NCBI GenBank assembly: GCA_025094145.1 | Contig: JALLLS010000002.1 | Location: forward strand, 1,108,638 to 1,172,637 | Length of the DNA: 64,000 nt | Direction: 5' to 3' | Origin: Spinellus fusiger | Taxonomy: Eukaryota > Mucoromycota > Mucoromycetes > Mucorales > Phycomycetaceae | Position numbers and translations under genes: made by a program | In this document: positions 1 to 10,616 of the stretch, one piece after another | Layout of the letters: every line of letters begins with the position of its first letter | How positions within the stretch are numbered: position 1 is the first letter of the stretch | The notes under the pieces: generated by a model | What the model saw: the letters and a program-made list of their open reading frames with translations, nothing else | Databases searched by the model: none | Told to the model about the DNA's origin: nothing

Positions 1-1156
1 TACATTTAAAGCTAAAGTAAGGAAGTCTGTGGACAACTTACAGGAAAGACATGAGTGGTTTATATAATGGAAGAATTCCAATCTCGATTATACGAAAAAA
101 TGTGTATTGATAGATGAGGCCGGCTTCCACATTAATATGATATTTAACTGGACTAGATCCGCCAGTGGAACTCCTAAAGGTACCACTAACCAACACTTTG
201 TTGAGTTTATGAACAAACTTCTCAATGTCATGGCTACAGATGAGACTGTGAAAAGAAGTTATTTGGTATTGGATAATGCTTCAATTCACAAATCACAGCC
301 TTTGAGACGAAAAATAGAAAGTAAAGGATACAGATTGATGTTCTTGCCACCTTACTCTCCTGATCTGAACCCCATCGAGCAGTTTTGGGCGATAGTCAAA
401 GGGAAGCTCAGGCATCATCGAATGATGACAGAAGAAAACTTATCGAGTTGAATTGCTGATGCTTGTAATCAAGTTCTTATTAGTGAGCTTTATGGCTTCT
501 CTAGTCATTCTAAACGGCAAATTATTAACTGTTATAATAAAACACCCATGCAAACATGCCTTTTAAATCGTATTATGGTTTTTTTTTTTTTTTTTTTACA
601 AACGTCAAATAGTTATAAAAATAACCACACATCAGACTTATAAAAACTGACACGTCTTTCTACAAACGACAATTACTGTGGTTTCATCGGTTATTATTGG
701 AAGAAGAATTAGAGATAGTAAAAATAATATTTACTCCATTAGTTAAAGTTTTTCTTCTGTCTCCAGGCAGCAATCGAAAAACGAAATACAGTGTCTTGTC
801 TACCCTTGACAGCCTTTTAGAGTTACTTCTGAGCATGCTTACATAATCCCGGGAGTTAAAGGTATCCTCGTTGTTAAAAGCTTCTTTCTTCACACCAAAT
901 TTAACCTCTGACCAAAACTCTTCAATTGATTTTCTTTTTCTTTTTTCTTCTTCTTTTTATAAATAAATAAATAAAAAAGTCGAATACAGGGAGGAGATAC
1001 ACACACTTATATCCTTTCTTATCGATGCAATTCCTGGCTGTTGTGGGCTTATTAACAGAAGCATGATCCATAATAACACAATGTCCCTTCAACCCATTTT
1101 TATACAGAACATCCTTCAAATAACCCAAATAGTTCTGCGTTCTAGCTCTAATCATA
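1..1156. repeat. Left arm of a large inverted repeat
   Basis: Each base x here pairs with the complement of base 10075-x in the right arm (8919-10074). The offset stays constant across the arm, so there is no net indel, and every stretch I compared was identical, including a 19-nt T run (579-597) matched by a 19-nt A run. The inner boundary is sharp: the arms diverge between 1156 and 1157. The outer end is unknown because the arm reaches base 1 of the window. The arm contains 3' parts of two different IS630/Tc1-type transposases pointing at each other. Confidence 0.95.
2..545 (+). pseudogene. IS630/Tc1-type transposase A remnant (left copy)
   Basis: This is a degraded cut-and-paste transposase of the DDE_3 superfamily. 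In one frame the remnant reads a first catalytic motif LIDEAGFH, a second motif YLVLDNASIHK and a third motif PPYSPDLNPIEQFW, with 34 residues between the second Asp and the Glu, as in Tc1-like DD34E enzymes. In-frame stops occur at 65-67 (TAA) and 449-451 (TGA), and similarity continues past the second stop to about 545. The N-terminal DNA-binding part lies outside the window or is lost. An identical copy sits in the other arm at 9530-10073 on the opposite strand. It cannot encode a working protein. Confidence 0.85.
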
Positions 1157-1276
1157 ACGGTTGTTTTTAAAACAGTACTATTAGCTTTTCTTTTCTTTTG
1201 CTTCATGTTAGCCATAACACCTTTACCGGGTTCTCTTTTCTTACTTAAAGAAGCTGTACCTAATATTCCCCATTGT
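684..1276 (-). pseudogene. IS630/Tc1-type transposase B remnant (left copy, longer)
   Basis: This is a second, distinct DDE transposase, convergent with transposase A. Reading the minus strand from about 1276, the frame gives KKQWGILGTASLSKK, then MIRARTQNYLGYLKDV, the second-Asp motif CVIMDHASVNK and GYKCVYLLP. A low-complexity purine/pyrimidine tract (about 925-985) then replaces the usual YSPxLNP, and the catalytic Glu motif SIEEFWSEVK resumes in another frame, followed by a C-terminal segment to 684. The open frame runs uninterrupted across the inverted-repeat boundary at 1156/1157, whereas the right copy is cut there. This copy is therefore the one in its original context. Confidence 0.75.
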
Positions 1277-1975
1277 TTTTTTAATTAAAAAAAATAGAAA
1301 GAACTTAGAGTTATACCGGCGTCAGTAGCAACATTTTTACTGGAACTTGTTCTTAGAGACAAAAAACGTGTAATTAAGACTACTGCTATTAACTAACACA
1401 ATTATTTGATTGTCTTATTGCTGTTGTGATATAGCCTCGGCTATTGTATGGATGGTCGACGTTTTCGCCATGCATGCACGGTGTTAGAGGTACATGAGAT
1501 ATAAGTAGATATAGCTAACAACACAAGGAAAAAGTGTATAAAAACCACATAATCTAAACATTCAATAAAGAATCAACTATTTTGTTAACGTTAAGTATCG
1601 TTAGGACTTTTGAGAGAAGCAAGAATTGCTTAAAGAACAGTTGCCTAGTTACCCGTTGTAATCAAATCGTGTGTTATATCCCTGTTCATGTACCTTCTTT
1701 GATTTCCCTAGACTAGCCTTTGTATCCAAACCTCTATTTTCTCGTCACTTCTAGAGACCGAATAACTACCAATTCATCTCTCTAGTGGTCTTGTTGATAG
1801 CCTTAGTGTCCTTTATTACACTGTTAGCATGAGTATCAGATAATTATTATCAACTTCATCGTCGGTACAGTTCAAGCTATTTTATAAAAAATAGGGTACT
1901 TTATTTATAACTTTTTAAGCCATCGATTATATTGTTTTATTTTAACGTAAAATTTCATTTGCTATGTAGAACAAT
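1277..1975. other. Intergenic, no gene recognised
   Basis: AT-rich sequence between a transposase remnant and the 3' end of a pseudogene. A TATA-like stretch and AATAAA near 1537-1570 recall an LTR or promoter, but I could not define two ends. Nothing else is supported. Confidence 0.4.
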
Positions 1976-3669
1976 TTAACATTCGAAGCGTAACGTACAT
2001 TCGCGATGGCGATCTCGACTGGAATCAATGATATTGTATATTTTTTTCTGTGTAGCACAGTATCTTCGCTTAATCACTTCAGGATCAGACGCAGGCACAC
2101 ACAATCGCCAGAATGTTTCACAAATAAAAAATAATGTTTGAGGGGTATTTAAGCTAATAAATGATGAAAGCTCTTACAAGGATCTTGGAAACTTCATATG
2201 GGCAATCTCTATCATTTCATATACTTTATGGTGGGGAAGTGAGATCAGATAGAATGTAATACTAAAGCCTATAAATATGACAATGATTAGTTTTTTTACC
2301 AACTACAAAAGAAATATAGATATACTATGTATCTGGAAGGCGAGAGCATATTCAAGTTTGTTATAATCAAGTGAATCTTTTGAAAATACTCCCAGTCTCA
2401 AAAGATCATGACAAAGAGCATGGTAGTCACAGACGCCAGACTTTGCTTTTACTTCCCCGTGACCCAAATTAAAGCCGTGCTTCAGTTGATGGATTTTTGT
2501 TATGGTGGCATCAGGTCGGAAGTCGTTGTTCTTCTCCTGCTTTTTGTTGGACCATCTTAAAATGGTATTCCTCTCAGTGTCTGCAATAAGCTCAGAGAGA
2601 ATAGGATCAGAGTAGGTGCTAAAAAGCTCTGTCTCCAATTTTGCTTACATCCTTTAATGTATGCAATGGTAATTTTTGCATAATATTTTATTTGGCAGTA
2701 TTTGTTAGTGAAACAATAATAATGGCCGGTTTATAGGTATGACTTACGCGTTATTAATGCATCGAAAAACTCTAGCTTCATGATATTTCATATTCCTCGC
2801 CATTTTAAGTAAATCTAACTCTCTGTCACATTTTTTCAACTTTCTACTCTCAACTGAATTTACAATTCTGGCAATTTTCGTACACACGTAATCGTCCAAA
2901 TCCTCAGTGTTGGCTTTGATCTTGTTAAGATTTGTTTCATATATCATGTTGATATGTTGTTCGGAAAAGACATCCAATAGTAACGCGCTGCTTTGTTTTG
3001 GACTTAATAGTAATATATTTGTCAGTGCCAGCAGCTCATGGATATTTGTTTCTATTTTCAATAAATTCCTGGTAGATATATTCCTTGCTTTGTTATGATA
3101 TTCATTGAAAATTCTGACTACATCCATATTGTTCTGCAAACAATTCGTGTCTTCTTCATCCTCAATTGTATGTATATCCTCCTTGGAACTGGTGACTGAA
3201 CTACTGTCTCTAATACTTGCATTATCAGAAGTATTGGTCTTTCCATACACAGTGGTCACCTCTTCTGATACAGTTTGATATATATATTCAGCTGCCCTAT
3301 CCTGGGCAACCAGCTCAGTTTTCCCGTGCTTTCTCTTTAGCCAGAAGAGCTGGTAATCCTCAGTCTTTTTTCCAAGATTCAAGATCGCTTAGCAATTTGT
3401 TTTTTTCTTCCAAATATTTTTGGATTATATTCCTGTATCTGGTTTGGGCACACTGTCATTCAATCAGATTTTTTTGTTCAAAAAAAAATTAGAGTAAGGC
3501 CTTCACTGTTTTCCAAACACCATTGCACGTCAATATTATATCTTCTCTGTTGTTTAGTTTTGGGCATAATGTAATAATTAATTCCAACGTTCTTCTGGAT
3601 CTTTTTTTTTTTTGGAAGAGAGATTTTTTCATCTTTAGCTTTAACAAAAGGATGTCTTAGACAGTTCAA
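1976..3669 (-). pseudogene. Degraded member of an uncharacterised mucoralean protein family
   Basis: No function is known to me. The type of sequence (RPDATITKIHQLKHG, LGHGEVKAKSGVCDYHALC, HDLLRLGVFSKDSLD) matches a large lineage-specific family I recall from mucoralean genomes. The 3' part is well preserved: an exon ending at 2326, a 57-nt intron (2325-2269, GT-AG), then an exon from 2268 to a natural stop at 1976-1978 with the end motif DRHRECTLRFEC. One in-frame TAA (2174-2176) interrupts this last exon. Upstream, the segment 3382-2744 ends in MKYHEARVFRCINN, followed by a GTAAGT donor near 2748, but the phase does not fit the next exon, so a frameshift is likely. A poorly connected lysine-rich block lies at 3478-3669. 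These dispersed families often travel with or derive from transposons; that is inference here. Confidence 0.6.
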
Positions 3670-5296
3670 AGAGTAAACAAATTCTTGTCTTTATTTACTC
3701 TTTTACACTTCTTTTATACTTTTCTAATTACTACTATCTACACACCAGGAGATTTTTGGGATATATAAGGAAATATCCTGAGAATAAAATCGTAATTTTC
3801 TTATGATTGGTTAATGTGTTTAAAAGGGCCTTTTTCGCTGTGTAAATGAACTATTTCAAACTCTACTTGTCTATTCTAGCAACGGCTATTGACTTTGCAA
3901 TTAATAAGTATAGAATTAGCTGTAAAGATAAGAAATAGAACAAGAATCATCCCAAAATTACAACTTAGTCACTACATTTATTGTTTAACATAATTTTTTT
4001 ATCCTTAAGTACATTGTATTTGCAGCATGACACTGCTTAAGAAAGATATATTATAGAACACACTGAATTAACTCTAGTGGTCATTGTCCATAAAATAGAA
4101 CCAAACACAACTATATTAAGAACAGTATAGACATTCATTGACTCAATATTCATAATCACTTCAGTAACTATGTTATTGTAACAGTTATTAACAGTGGTGC
4201 TTAATGGTAACAAAGTATTGTTTCTAATACTGTCCTTTAAGCCAAAGGCAAATAGAGTGTGAATTGTTTGACTTGTGAATTGTACGAGTAGAGGCTAGCG
4301 TATACCCCACCAGAATAGAGAAAGAAACATTATTTGTTTTGATATTCCCCTCCTTTTTTTTATTTCCCATACTGTCCATACAACTTAACGCTCAAGTAAT
4401 CGTCAAGATAAGCATATCTGATCAAGGTAATGTGCCATTATTAACAAAGAGAAACAATAGAAGGAGGTGATAGACACTACCAAGGACTATTCTAGTGATA
4501 AAAAGTTAAGCAGTGTCTTTATCTCGGCTTGAGCTCATTATATTCCACAAGACATTTATTGTATTGTTATTAGGCAAGTAAAGACTCCTTTCAAATCAGT
4601 CTCAGGTGGTCTTCTATACTGCCTAGGGTCTTGTGATGACTATATCTATCACTACATTTAATCACACATTCATTTATTTTATCATTAACATTTAGCACTT
4701 AGAAATTGAACAATACTATAGAGAAAAAACATTATAAATATTATTCAATTTGTCTTAATAAAAACGGTATTCTGATATCTGCTATCTGTTATCAGCTCAT
4801 ACTCTACACTATATCTCGTCTATTACGCACAACACCTATTAATATCTGCCTACCTGTTTCCAGCGGTCCCTTACAGGTCTCTAGGCTATACTCCTGAGCA
4901 TATTTATCTATCTCCCAAGAAAGCACAAGGCTTTCAGGGTATAGACTCTATTTCTATTATTAAATTCACTTTTACAGTAGTTATAGTTATAATATAGTAT
5001 TACATATACTATTACAATAAACAATTTTATTCATAAACAATATATTCAATTGATAATATAATTTGATATTGAGGTATCCACAAAAAGAACTAATAATTTG
5101 GATACTTGCAAACCTTTGATTTTAAACACAGATACATAAAAAGGAATTTTTATTGTGACGTAAAAGGAAGGAGTTATCACCGCTTAAAGGCCAGAAAAAT
5201 CTTTGGGTGTGTATTGACAAAAGATAAACTTTTATTTTTTATTCTTCAAAAATAAAAGAGGTCTTTTTCTTTTCTTATATATAAATTATTTAAAAA
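3670..5296. other. Intergenic, no gene recognised
   Basis: Very AT-rich with no sustained coding character on either strand. I see no RNA gene, terminal repeat or transposase motif in it. Confidence 0.4.
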
Positions 5297-5764
5297 ATGA
5301 CTTCAAGCAATGAAAATCAGCCAAATGTTAGCCAAGAACATGAAGATAGTTCTATCAATAGAAGAGAGCATGATATGTTTATTAGAGGTCAAATCATAGG
5401 ACAACGGAAGACATGCTACTTATTAAGAGATTGTTGACGATCTTGATATCCTAAAGAGCACAGTGGGCAAGACTCTTCTATTGTATAAAAACAAAGGCAT
5501 AATTCAACTTAACTTAAAATGCATACAGAAAGACCTGAAAAAGTGTCATCTACTTCAAAACTGGCCATCGTTTTGTCTATTCGCAGAAACCCTATACAAA
5601 CAATTGCATATCATTTGAAAAATATGAATGATGCAGGCGTGGATATTTGCCGTAGTACATTTCTAAAATACATGAATGAACTCGGGGGGTATTTTTCATG
5701 CTCACCATCAAGAAAAACTTGTATGACACTTACTCACAAGCATAACCAATGCAAAACAGCTTGA
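5297..5764 (+). pseudogene. Tc1-type transposase, N-terminal DNA-binding remnant
   Basis: The ATG at 5297 opens an N-terminal stretch (TSSNENQPNVSQEHE) leading to RGQIIGQRKTCYLL. After a frameshift a helix-turn-helix-like segment appears (ILKSTVGKTLLLYKNKG), and after a second shift the second DNA-binding half (RPEKVSSTSKLAIVL, RRNPIQTIAYHLK, VDICRSTFLKYMNELG), ending in a degraded LTHKHNQ linker. This is the order of a Tc1 bipartite DNA-binding domain. No DDE catalytic domain follows, so the copy is truncated and frameshifted. Confidence 0.7.
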
Positions 5765-6773
5765 ACAATGCTTGTGTAGTGAATAGGAGATTCCAAATGA
5801 ATTTATGGAAAATTTAGTGGATAGCATGCCAAAGAGGTGCTCCACTGTGATGAAGAATAAAGGATTTGCTACAAAGTACTAAGTGATATCTTTATAATAA
5901 AAATGTAGAAAATCATCTAAAGAACAACTGTTCCAAATTTTTTGTTATTCCATGAACCTTTTATTATGAATATTTTTGACTGATAGATATGCCTTTATTT
6001 TTCAAAATAAAATAATTTCAAAATAAAATAGTTGATTTTTTGACTAGTAACTTATTGCTTGGGAGTGTATTTCTCTTAATGTATTATTTGATCTTTAACT
6101 TTCAACTATAAATTTTTTTTATAATAAAAATAAATAACCACAATATACAAAGGACGAGTTGTAATTCCTCATAGTTTTCAAGATGAATTCACAAAACTGA
6201 ACAACTGAATGGTATAAGGTGTAGAAATAGCATTTTGGTATTCAAAATACTTATAAGACCGAATGATGATGATTTAATAATATTGTCTCCAAATGTAATT
6301 CCATACATTTCAATTCTATGATGTAGGAATAGTTATCAGGGAGTAGAAATAACAGTTTTCTAATATTCTTAATAATAAATCATAACCTGGACACACATGA
6401 ATAAGAAAACTCGGAATCAAACAAGCAGATTTACTATATTTGGAAGCATGGTGATAAAAGGGAAAAGAGAGACTTATTTCTATTGTATGAAACACCTTTT
6501 TCTTTATAGATATTGACAAGTCAACACAGTATTTCATATGGATATTCAGAATATTAGATTTGTAGAGAATAGGACAAGACAAAATATGGAAGATGATAGG
6601 GTATTTATTGCTTGTTTACGGCTAGACTAGAGTTGGCTGTGATTGTGAGTGTGATTGAGAGGAAAAAGCCTATAGTTTATAATAGTATTAGGAACATTAA
6701 AGAGTGTAAATCATTGTTATATTTAGAGTCATGGAAAATATAAAAAAAACAAAAACAAAAAAACAAAAACAAA
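5765..6773. other. Intergenic, no gene recognised
   Basis: AT-rich linker between two unrelated Tc1 fragments. A short A-rich tract precedes 6774. I saw no coding or RNA signal. Confidence 0.4.
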
Positions 6774-7130
6774 GTGAATGAGAGGAGCCTCAGACACATG
6801 GAAAGGGTCATTAGAAGGGGTTCATTTGCCTCATATAATCAGCTGAAATTAGAAATGTTGGAGTTTGAGGTGGATGTATGTAGAAGCACCATGATCAGCT
6901 ACTGCAATCACTTGGGGTTTGTATCTTTTTCTGTAGACCACAAGCCAGCCTTAACTAAAACACACACAAAGAGAAACGGCTTTGTTGGGCTAAGGAATAT
7001 TTCAACTGAACAAACAACCAGTGGAGAGGTGTCATTTAGTCTGATGAGTCCAGGTACACTGTGAAAGAGAACGATGGAGGTGCCCATGTCATCAGAAAAG
7101 TTTGAGAAAGGTATGATCCTAATCATAGTG
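6774..7130 (+). pseudogene. Tc1-type transposase remnant, second subfamily
   Basis: The frame reads LRHMERVIRRGSFASYNQL, DVCRSTMISYCNHLGF and KPALTKTHTKRNG, which is the second DNA-binding half and linker of a Tc1 transposase. Past a frameshift near 7030 another frame gives the first catalytic motif SDESRYTVKENDGG followed by AHVIRKV. Stops and frameshifts interrupt it, and sequence downstream of about 7130 no longer looks like transposase. It is divergent from the fragment at 5297 and represents another subfamily. Confidence 0.7.
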
Positions 7131-7189
7131 TTTGTTGTATCCAGAGTCAATACAGAGACATATCTAACATAAGTAGCACCAATCAATTG

Positions 7190-7370
7190 TGTTAACACTG
7201 ATAAGTAATTAGGATCATATGTGTAGACTCAACTACAGGAAACACATAAGTGTAACTATGGCAATTGATTAGTATATAAAGAGTTGTATATTCCACTAAA
7301 TAAAAGCATATATTCTTAGATAAAGTCCTGTAATCTATCAGTCTCTTTATTCTTTAGTTCGGATATAACA
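7190..7370 (+). mobile_element. Probable solo LTR (181 bp)
   Basis: The segment starts TGTTA and ends TAACA, the inverted TG..CA termini of LTR retrotransposons. Inside are a TATA-like TATATAAAG (7273-7281) and a polyadenylation-like AATAAA (7299-7304) in the expected order. No matching 5-bp target duplication is visible (AATTG upstream, CTCAG downstream), and no second LTR or gag/pol is near, so the call rests on termini and internal signals only. Confidence 0.45.
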
Positions 7371-7722
7371 CTCAGGATTGTCCGAGTTGCTCTAAGTATC
7401 CCTCGTTGGATTTCGAATCGCCACAGGATGACGGTTATCTTTTTGGTGTCTTGGTTTCCTTGCTGACTTTATGGCCTTTTAGATGTCTATTCATAATTCT
7501 TATTTTGCCATCATCCCCACTCATTTTCATCATTTTTTCCTCATTTGAGGTTTTGTATTCTCTGTCCTTCTGTTTTCTCCCTCTTCTGCATTCATTTTTC
7601 ACTTAATTAATTAGAGTATCTATATGTTTATCCCATTTTATTTTCAAACGATCTCACAGGGTGGCTAATATACCCAATGCGTAAATAGCAAATCACACCC
7701 AAAAATAAAAAAAATACTTTGA
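7371..7722 (+). mobile_element. LINE 3'-end fragment
   Basis: This is nearly the same sequence as the 3' end of the LINE at 35287-37190, in the opposite orientation. Both share CTCAGGATTGTCCGAG, a conserved stretch, then a T-rich 3' UTR ending in CCAAAAATAAA and TACTTTGA. It is truncated to the last ~350 bp, so it carries no reverse transcriptase. It abuts the presumed solo LTR directly. Confidence 0.8.
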
Positions 7723-8600
7723 ACTTTAGATCACTTAACAAAAATTTAAAATATGTGAGTGTAATAGCTAATGTTTTGCTTTCGTCGCCACTTAGCTTAA
7801 ACTAAGAGTGGCGTGGTTTTTTATTTACTTTTTTTCTCATTACTTGTTGATTGGGTTTGGACAACCTGAAAGATGCTTGCATCGAGTAGGTTATTTCTTC
7901 ATTTGAAGTGATACCGAAGGCTCATGATACTGTCCCTTGTCTGAGAACTCTAAGTTCAAAGCATGGAAACGGGTTCTTTCTTGTTTTGGGATGCTTGTAT
8001 CTAGTAGGCTAGGAAATCTAGCTGACCGTTCATGAAAATGTCCTTCGCTTGATAGCCATTACTTTTAGCTTGAAACGTAGAAACAATCCCAGAGTGTCCA
8101 AAACCATATTCTATTTTCAGGTAATGTTATACTATCTATGTTCTTCATTGTTTTAATTAAATCTTTATTTCTTCTTAGTTTCTCTAATGTCAAACTAAGG
8201 TTTGATATAAAGAAACTAGCGAATACAGACTATAAATTGGCCGTCTCCCTCAACTCTGCTAATGGTTTTTGGTACAGAATGCTCTGGGCTTAAGAATGCT
8301 TGTGCATTAAGCACCTCCGTTTCTATCACTGTGCTATTCAATATCTTGCAAGCTGGAGTCAAGTTGATCCACTTCATATTTAAATCAATTGAATCTAATT
8401 CAACAGATGTAACTTGCAAATTAGTATCAAATAAAACACCTATTTAATAACTCAACACCTTAAGAAGAGAAGATTATTGTGTTGAGTACTAACAATGTAA
8501 AGATATAGTTTTAGAAAAATAAACTAGAAGCTGAGAAAGCTGATGTCCTTAGGAACGATGTTTCAAAAGTTACCCTGACTGGGCAATTGTCTCCACCTCC
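7723..8600. other. Unassigned spacer DNA
   Basis: Mixed-composition sequence. An open stretch of about 65 codons on each strand near 8216-8447 has no family resemblance I recognise. It may be further eroded transposon sequence. Confidence 0.35.
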
Positions 8601-8860
8601 CATGGATTCCTCTCATCAAAAGTGTGTTTTGATTCTGGTTCACTGAACAGCAATATTTTGATGACAGATTTTTCAACAGTACAATCATCTTACATTCTTT
8701 TCCTTCGACTTCAACAGTTAGACATTCTTTCTTTACAAGAAACTCATGCCAATCCTCCTTCTATTTCTCTGGATGCCCAAGCTCAAGCTCAACAAACCTT
8801 GTAGACTTATTATTGTGGTGTTGTTTTTTCTTCTATTTTCATCTTTATTAAAACTAAAAC
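8601..8860 (+). mobile_element. LINE endonuclease-domain fragment
   Basis: The plus-strand frame reads DSGSLNSNILMTDFS, then LRLQQLDILSLQETHA, then after one stop TYYCGVV. The pattern N..S......L..L..DIL.LQETHA is the start of the apurinic-endonuclease domain of LINE ORF2 proteins. The reverse transcriptase is absent; the fragment stops shortly before the inverted-repeat breakpoint at 8919. Whether it belongs to the same LINE family as the other three copies here cannot be judged because the regions do not overlap. Confidence 0.6.
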
Positions 8861-8918
8861 TAATAATTACTTCATATCTGTTCGTTTTATTTTATAAAGG
8901 CATATCCCCCTCATATGC

Positions 8919-9391
8919 TATGATTAGAGCTAGAACGCAGAACTATTTGGGTTATTTGAAGGATGTTCTGTATAAAAATGGGTTGAAGGGACATTGTGTT
9001 ATTATGGATCATGCTTCTGTTAATAAGCCCACAACAGCCAGGAATTGCATCGATAAGAAAGGATATAAGTGTGTGTATCTCCTCCCTGTATTCGACTTTT
9101 TTATTTATTTATTTATAAAAAGAAGAAGAAAAAAGAAAAAGAAAATCAATTGAAGAGTTTTGGTCAGAGGTTAAATTTGGTGTGAAGAAAGAAGCTTTTA
9201 ACAACGAGGATACCTTTAACTCCCGGGATTATGTAAGCATGCTCAGAAGTAACTCTAAAAGGCTGTCAAGGGTAGACAAGACACTGTATTTCGTTTTTCG
9301 ATTGCTGCCTGGAGACAGAAGAAAAACTTTAACTAATGGAGTAAATATTATTTTTACTATCTCTAATTCTTCTTCCAATAATAACCGATGA
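8919..9391 (+). pseudogene. IS630/Tc1-type transposase B remnant (right copy, truncated)
   Basis: Same content as 684-1156 on the other strand: MIRARTQNYLGYL, the second-Asp motif MDHASVNK, the simple-sequence interruption, then SIEEFWSEVK in a shifted frame and the C-terminal segment. It lacks the approximately 120 bp of upstream coding sequence that the left copy retains; upstream of 8919 the frame runs into unrelated sequence. Confidence 0.75.
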
Positions 9392-9529
9392 AACCACAGT
9401 AATTGTCGTTTGTAGAAAGACGTGTCAGTTTTTATAAGTCTGATGTGTGGTTATTTTTATAACTATTTGACGTTTGTAAAAAAAAAAAAAAAAAAACCAT
9501 AATACGATTTAAAAGGCATGTTTGCATGG

Positions 9530-10073
9530 GTGTTTTATTATAACAGTTAATAATTTGCCGTTTAGAATGACTAGAGAAGCCATAAAGCTCACTAATAAGA
9601 ACTTGATTACAAGCATCAGCAATTCAACTCGATAAGTTTTCTTCTGTCATCATTCGATGATGCCTGAGCTTCCCTTTGACTATCGCCCAAAACTGCTCGA
9701 TGGGGTTCAGATCAGGAGAGTAAGGTGGCAAGAACATCAATCTGTATCCTTTACTTTCTATTTTTCGTCTCAAAGGCTGTGATTTGTGAATTGAAGCATT
9801 ATCCAATACCAAATAACTTCTTTTCACAGTCTCATCTGTAGCCATGACATTGAGAAGTTTGTTCATAAACTCAACAAAGTGTTGGTTAGTGGTACCTTTA
9901 GGAGTTCCACTGGCGGATCTAGTCCAGTTAAATATCATATTAATGTGGAAGCCGGCCTCATCTATCAATACACATTTTTTCGTATAATCGAGATTGGAAT
10001 TCTTCCATTATATAAACCACTCATGTCTTTCCTGTAAGTTGTCCACAGACTTCCTTACTTTAGCTTTAAATGT
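9530..10073 (-). pseudogene. IS630/Tc1-type transposase A remnant (right copy)
   Basis: Reverse-complement duplicate of 2-545 with the same two in-frame stops and the same catalytic motifs (LIDEAGFH, VLDNASIHK, PDLNPIEQFW). Since even the inactivating changes are shared, the duplication happened after the transposase had already decayed. Confidence 0.85.
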
Positions 10074-10074
10074 A

Positions 10075-10616
10075 GGCCTTTTTATTGTCATGCACATATT
10101 ATTTTTCAAGTGGTGGTTGAGTTGCGACTTGGATGTTAAATTTCTCAAACTGAGTAGTTAGTTTTATATTTATATTTATATTTATATTTATATACAGAAA
10201 GAAGGTATTTATCATTATGCTAAATGAATAAATAAAAACAAGGGTGTGAAGGGAACAAATGAATATAAAACTTTACAACAATTCGACTCTTTTCAAATGA
10301 CTTTTTTTTTCTCAAAACGACAATGAGTTCAACTCAAACCGACAAATAGATTTTTTTTTTACGACAGTTGTTTTTAAACTACCGACAAAATCAACCGTAC
10401 TGACGGTATCCACAGACACAGTCTATAAACTACGACTAAAATCACGTGCCTACACAATGACAATGGCATGTGATTGCTGGGTTAATGTTAGAATTGAAAC
10501 CACGCTAGTTCCTAACAACGACTCTTTTCTTAACTTCTTTCTGCTTGTTTTTTCTTTCTGCTACTGCACATACACCAGCAATAAAAAATAAAATAAAAAA
10601 CACAGGGCTTGTCAGG
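10075..10616. other. 5' flank of the lipin gene
   Basis: The first ~30 bp may continue the repeat unit. A TTTATA hexamer array (about 10162-10193) and A/T-rich tracts follow, then a T/C-rich stretch with TTTTCTTTCTGCT just upstream of the lipin ATG, consistent with a fungal pyrimidine-rich promoter or 5' UTR. No other gene is seen. Confidence 0.5.

Larger units (their letters stand above)
8919..10074. repeat. Right arm of the large inverted repeat
   Basis: This is the reverse complement of 1-1156 with a constant coordinate sum of 10075. The inner edge at 8919 cuts transposase B in mid-frame and joins it to unrelated AT-rich sequence, marking a rearrangement breakpoint. The outer edge cannot be located because the left arm leaves the window. 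Confidence 0.95.

Noticed and set aside
1418..1690. Possible LTR starting TGTTGTGATATAG with TATA and AATAAA signals
   Set aside because: I found no matching 3' terminus or target duplication, so the ends cannot be defined.
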